This document shows positions 5,155 to 7,006 of a DNA stretch of 7,006 nucleotides, one piece after another. The DNA is from an uncultured Myxococcales bacterium (GTDB lineage: Bacteria; Myxococcota_A; Bradymonadia; Bradymonadales; Bradymonadaceae). The DNA lies in contig CAJXPN010000228.1 in the NCBI GenBank assembly GCA_913058025.1, positions 1 to 7,006 on the forward strand, written 5' to 3'. A program made the position numbers and the translations under genes. The notes below the pieces were generated by a model. The model was given only the letters and a program-made list of their open reading frames with translations. It made no database searches and was not told the origin of the DNA. Position 1 is the stretch's first letter. Every line of letters starts with the position of its first letter.

Positions 5155-5930
5155 CGCGAGAGACGACGACGAGCAGCGACGGCACGACGATCAGCTACAG
5201 GGTGATCGGTGAGGGTGAGCAGACCGTCGTGCTGGTGCACGGCTGGATGGTCAGCGGCGCGGTCTACGACACCATCCTGCCGGCGCTCGCGGGTCTCGGC
5301 GCGCGCCTGGTCGTGCCCGACCTCAGAGGCACCGGCGCCTCGGAGCCCGGCGCCTCGGGCTACGCCATCGACCGGTACGTCGAGGACGTCGTCGCCGTCA
5401 TGGACGCGGCGGGTGGAGGCGCGGTGGACATGGTCGGTCACAGCATGGGCGGCCAGATCGCGCAGATCGTCGCCGCGCGCCATCCGGGCCGAGTCTCTCG
5501 CCTCGCGCTCGTGTGCCCCGTGCCGGCGTCGGGCATCCCTCTCCCTGATGAGGCGCGCGGCCTCTTCTCCACGAGCGGAGGAGACCGCGACAAGCAGGCC
5601 ATGATCCTCGGGATGGCGTGCCTGAAGCTCGAGGACTCTGCCAGGGACGCGCTGCTCGACGACGCCGGCGGCATCCCCGCGGCGTGCATCGAGGAGTCCT
5701 TCGGGGCATGGGCCGCGGGCGGCTTCGAGGGCGAGCTCGGCGCGATCACGGCCCAGACGCTCGTGGTAGGGACCGACGACCCGTTCCTGCCGCCCGACTT
5801 CCTCAACGCCGCCGTCGTCGGCCCGATCGCCGGCGCGACGTTCCTGCACATCCCCGGCCCCGGCCACTACCCTTTGATCGAGCAGACCCAGGACTGCGCC
5901 GACGCGCTCACGGCGTTCCTGAGCGCCTGA
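5151..5930 (+). CDS. Alpha/beta-fold hydrolase, coupled to the sensor kinase
   Basis: A 259-residue alpha/beta hydrolase with no signal peptide, so cytosolic. A complete catalytic triad can be assigned: nucleophile S98 in the elbow GHSMGG, acid D210 in VGTDDPFLP, and H239 in GPGHYPL. VLVHGW (27-32) gives the oxyanion-hole strand, and DLRGTGASEP is the usual following loop. A cap of roughly 70 residues (about 125-197) sits between the core strands and is acidic and alanine-rich. Length and motifs fit the broad esterase, lactonase and C-C hydrolase group; the substrate cannot be told. The start overlaps the kinase stop (ATGA) and has GGAGA seven bases upstream, so it is the second gene of a two-gene operon. 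This arrangement suggests a role in producing, clearing or relaying the signal for the kinase PAS domain, by analogy with Bacillus RsbQ acting on the PAS domain of RsbP. That functional link is inference, and the cap does not look specifically RsbQ-like. Confidence 0.92.
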   Translation: MTRETTTSSDGTTISYRVIGEGEQTVVLVHGWMVSGAVYDTILPALAGLGARLVVPDLRGTGASEPGASGYAIDRYVEDVVAVMDAAGGGAVDMVGHSMGGQIAQIVAARHPGRVSRLALVCPVPASGIPLPDEARGLFSTSGGDRDKQAMILGMACLKLEDSARDALLDDAGGIPAACIEESFGAWAAGGFEGELGAITAQTLVVGTDDPFLPPDFLNAAVVGPIAGATFLHIPGPGHYPLIEQTQDCADALTAFLSA

Positions 5931-6051
5931 GCCTTGCCTGGCGCGTCGTCCTTCGCGCGAGCAGCGCGCGGGCCGGCCTTCCCCATTAGAAAATCCAGGG
6001 CGCGCACGCTACTCATTGGATCGCGGAGCATTCACGAGCGGAGGCAGAGAG
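5931..6051. other. Intergenic region between the hydrolase and the lipoprotein gene
   Basis: These 121 bases begin with GC-rich self-complementary sequence, CGCGC-GAGCA-GCGCG at 5954-5968 and GGCCGGCC at 5971-5978. The first could form a short hairpin after the hydrolase stop, but it lacks a T-tract. An AT-richer patch (about 5983-5994, CATTAGAAAATC) may belong to the next promoter; no good -35/-10 pair is seen. GGAGG at 6040-6044 is the ribosome site of the next gene. Confidence 0.35.
6040..6044 (+). promoter_or_regulatory. Ribosome binding site of the cysteine-rich lipoprotein gene
   Basis: GGAGG seven bases before the ATG at 6052. It sets the start of a reading frame that stays open to the contig end and so has no stop codon in the window. 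Confidence 0.8.
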
Positions 6052-6953
6052 ATGAAGAGAGCGTACGAGGTCGCGGTCCTGGCGACGTGTCTGGTGTGGG
6101 CGGGGTGTGGGACGCCGGAAGACAGAGCGCCTGACGGGGGCAGCGTGGGGGCGCCGCTGACGGCCGAGGAGTTCGCCGCGGAGCTCGACGAGGAGCTCGC
6201 CGAGAGCTACTGCCGCGTGGTGTTCGAGTGCCCGGGTCAGGCCGACGATCCGAACGAGGTGGTGCTGCTGAGGCGCTACGAGAGCGAGCGTGATTGCGTC
6301 GAGGGGGTGCTCTCGGACTTCGGCCTGGACCCGACGGGCGAGCTGCTCGCGTCGGTGGACGCCGAGCGCGTGGGCTACGACGACGCCCAGGGCGGCGCGT
6401 GCCTCGCCGCGTACGACGCGCTGCTCGGCTCGCTGCGTTGTGGGCTCGCCGCGCCCTCCGTAAACGAGCTCGAGGAGTGCCGAGGCGTGTTCACCGGCAA
6501 GGTCGAGGTGGGAGGTTCGTGCGGCGCCGACGTCGACTGCGTCGAGGGGGCGCTGTGCGCGGGCTCGGTCACGACGTGCTACGGGGCGTGTGCCGTCGAC
6601 GACGGCGGCCGCGGTGAGCCGGGCCGCGAACCCTGCGGCGAGGTCGTGTGCGAGGTCGGTGAGTTCTGCCAGGTCCAGTCCGATGGAGGGCAGCAGTGCG
6701 AGCCGAAGAAGGGCCTGGGCGAGGCGTGCCGTTACACCGACGACTGCACGCTCGATCGGCTGGACGCGGGGTGCCTGCCGGACGGCCCAGCGAGCGCGCT
6801 GGGAACATGCGCGGCGTACGGCTCGCTGGGCGCCGGGCAGGACTGCAACGGCGAGGATCTCTGGTGCGAGGAGGGGCTCAGGTGCTCACCGGACACGAAC
6901 GAGTGCGCGATCGGCGCCGAGCTCTCGCTCGGCGAACGAGGCGGGGGGGGCGA
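6052..6953 (+). CDS. Cysteine-rich putative lipoprotein, Dickkopf-like (cut by contig end)
   Basis: The first 300 residues of a secreted protein start MKRAYEVAVLATCLVWAGCG. A short basic start, a hydrophobic stretch and WAGC (C19) look like a lipoprotein signal, although tryptophan at lipobox -3 is unusual. Residues 35-150 form an acidic helical region with spaced cysteines, and the segment VDAERVGYDDAQGGACLAAYDALLG fits a repeated myxobacterial family of exported proteins. From about 150 on, cysteine-rich modules follow (GGSCGADVDCVEGALCAG, GEACRYTDDC, GAGQDCNGEDLWCEEGLRC). These have the C-x5-C-x5-C spacing that automated annotation often labels Dickkopf N-terminal cysteine-rich domain. I count 23 cysteines after C19, probably disulphide-bonded outside the cytoplasm. 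Function is unknown; known relatives are uncharacterised surface or secreted proteins. The reading frame runs into adapter at 6954, so the C terminus is missing, and an eight-G run at 6943-6950 makes the last few residues unreliable. Confidence 0.85.
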
Positions 6954-7006
6954 CTGTCTCTTATACACATCTCCGAGCCCACGAGACAGGCAGAAAACTC
7001 GTATGC
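6954..7006 (+). other. Sequencing adapter with i7 index, not genomic
   Basis: CTGTCTCTTATACACATCT (6954-6972) is the Tn5 mosaic end. CCGAGCCCACGAGAC (6973-6987) is the Nextera Read-2 arm. AGGCAGAA (6988-6995) matches the Nextera i7 index N703. AACTCGTATGC (6996-7006) matches the start of the P7 flank (ATCTCGTATGC) with one mismatch at its second base. A minus-strand frame reading MYKRQ that starts here is an artefact. Confidence 0.97.

Noticed and set aside
4716..5867. A 383-residue minus-strand frame
   Set aside because: It is antisense to the kinase and hydrolase, which both show complete catalytic motifs on the plus strand.
5983..6022. A sigma-70 promoter for the lipoprotein gene (TTAGAA, 18 bases, TACTCA)
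   Set aside because: Only about half of the -35 and a third of the -10 bases match consensus, so the assignment is not supportable.
1..7006. A Tn5-like composite element, because both ends carry inverted mosaic ends
   Set aside because: The ends are continuous with Nextera adapter arms, an i7 index and P7 sequence, and no transposase gene is present. They are library adapters.

Overview
The window is a short assembled contig of about 6.9 kb of high-GC bacterial DNA, capped at both ends by Illumina Nextera (Tn5 mosaic-end) adapter sequence (1-23 and 6954-7006). The biological sequence is therefore 24-6953, and both terminal genes are cut by the assembly, not by evolution. Strong G/C third-position bias, a PAS sensor kinase, a leucine-rich-repeat protein, a cysteine-rich secreted protein of a type common in myxobacteria and a crtI-crtB pair together suggest Myxococcota (a Sandaracinus-like lineage is my best guess). 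That placement is inference; there is no rRNA or marker gene here.

Layout, left to right. Minus strand: the N-terminal half of a phytoene synthase gene (crtB, 24-489, cut by the contig end), preceded in the same operon by a complete phytoene desaturase gene (crtI, 486-2030). The two overlap by ATGA, so the pair is co-transcribed and probably translationally coupled. CrtB makes phytoene from geranylgeranyl diphosphate and CrtI desaturates it towards coloured carotenes. A 278-base gene-free stretch (2031-2308) carries three inverted repeats near crtI, which are possible operators or 5'-UTR structures, and two stem-loops nearer the upstream gene, which are possible terminators. Next, still on the minus strand, is an unrecognised 294-residue protein (2309-3193). 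It is divergent, across 80 bases, from a 176-residue leucine-rich-repeat protein on the plus strand (3274-3804).

After a 153-base gap containing a perfect 23-base palindrome, the plus strand carries a two-gene unit: a soluble PAS histidine kinase (3958-5154) and an alpha/beta hydrolase (5151-5930), again joined by ATGA. There is no response regulator in the window. The pairing is reminiscent of, though not homologous in architecture to, the RsbP-RsbQ PAS/hydrolase sensor pair of Bacillus subtilis. It is the best candidate here for an undescribed signalling module. The last gene (6052 onward) encodes the first 300 residues of an exported, probably lipid-anchored, cysteine-rich protein that runs into the right-hand adapter.

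Most of the content is ordinary core or accessory chromosome. No rRNA, tRNA, CRISPR array, insertion sequence or phage gene was seen. The Tn5-like ends are library adapters, not a transposon.
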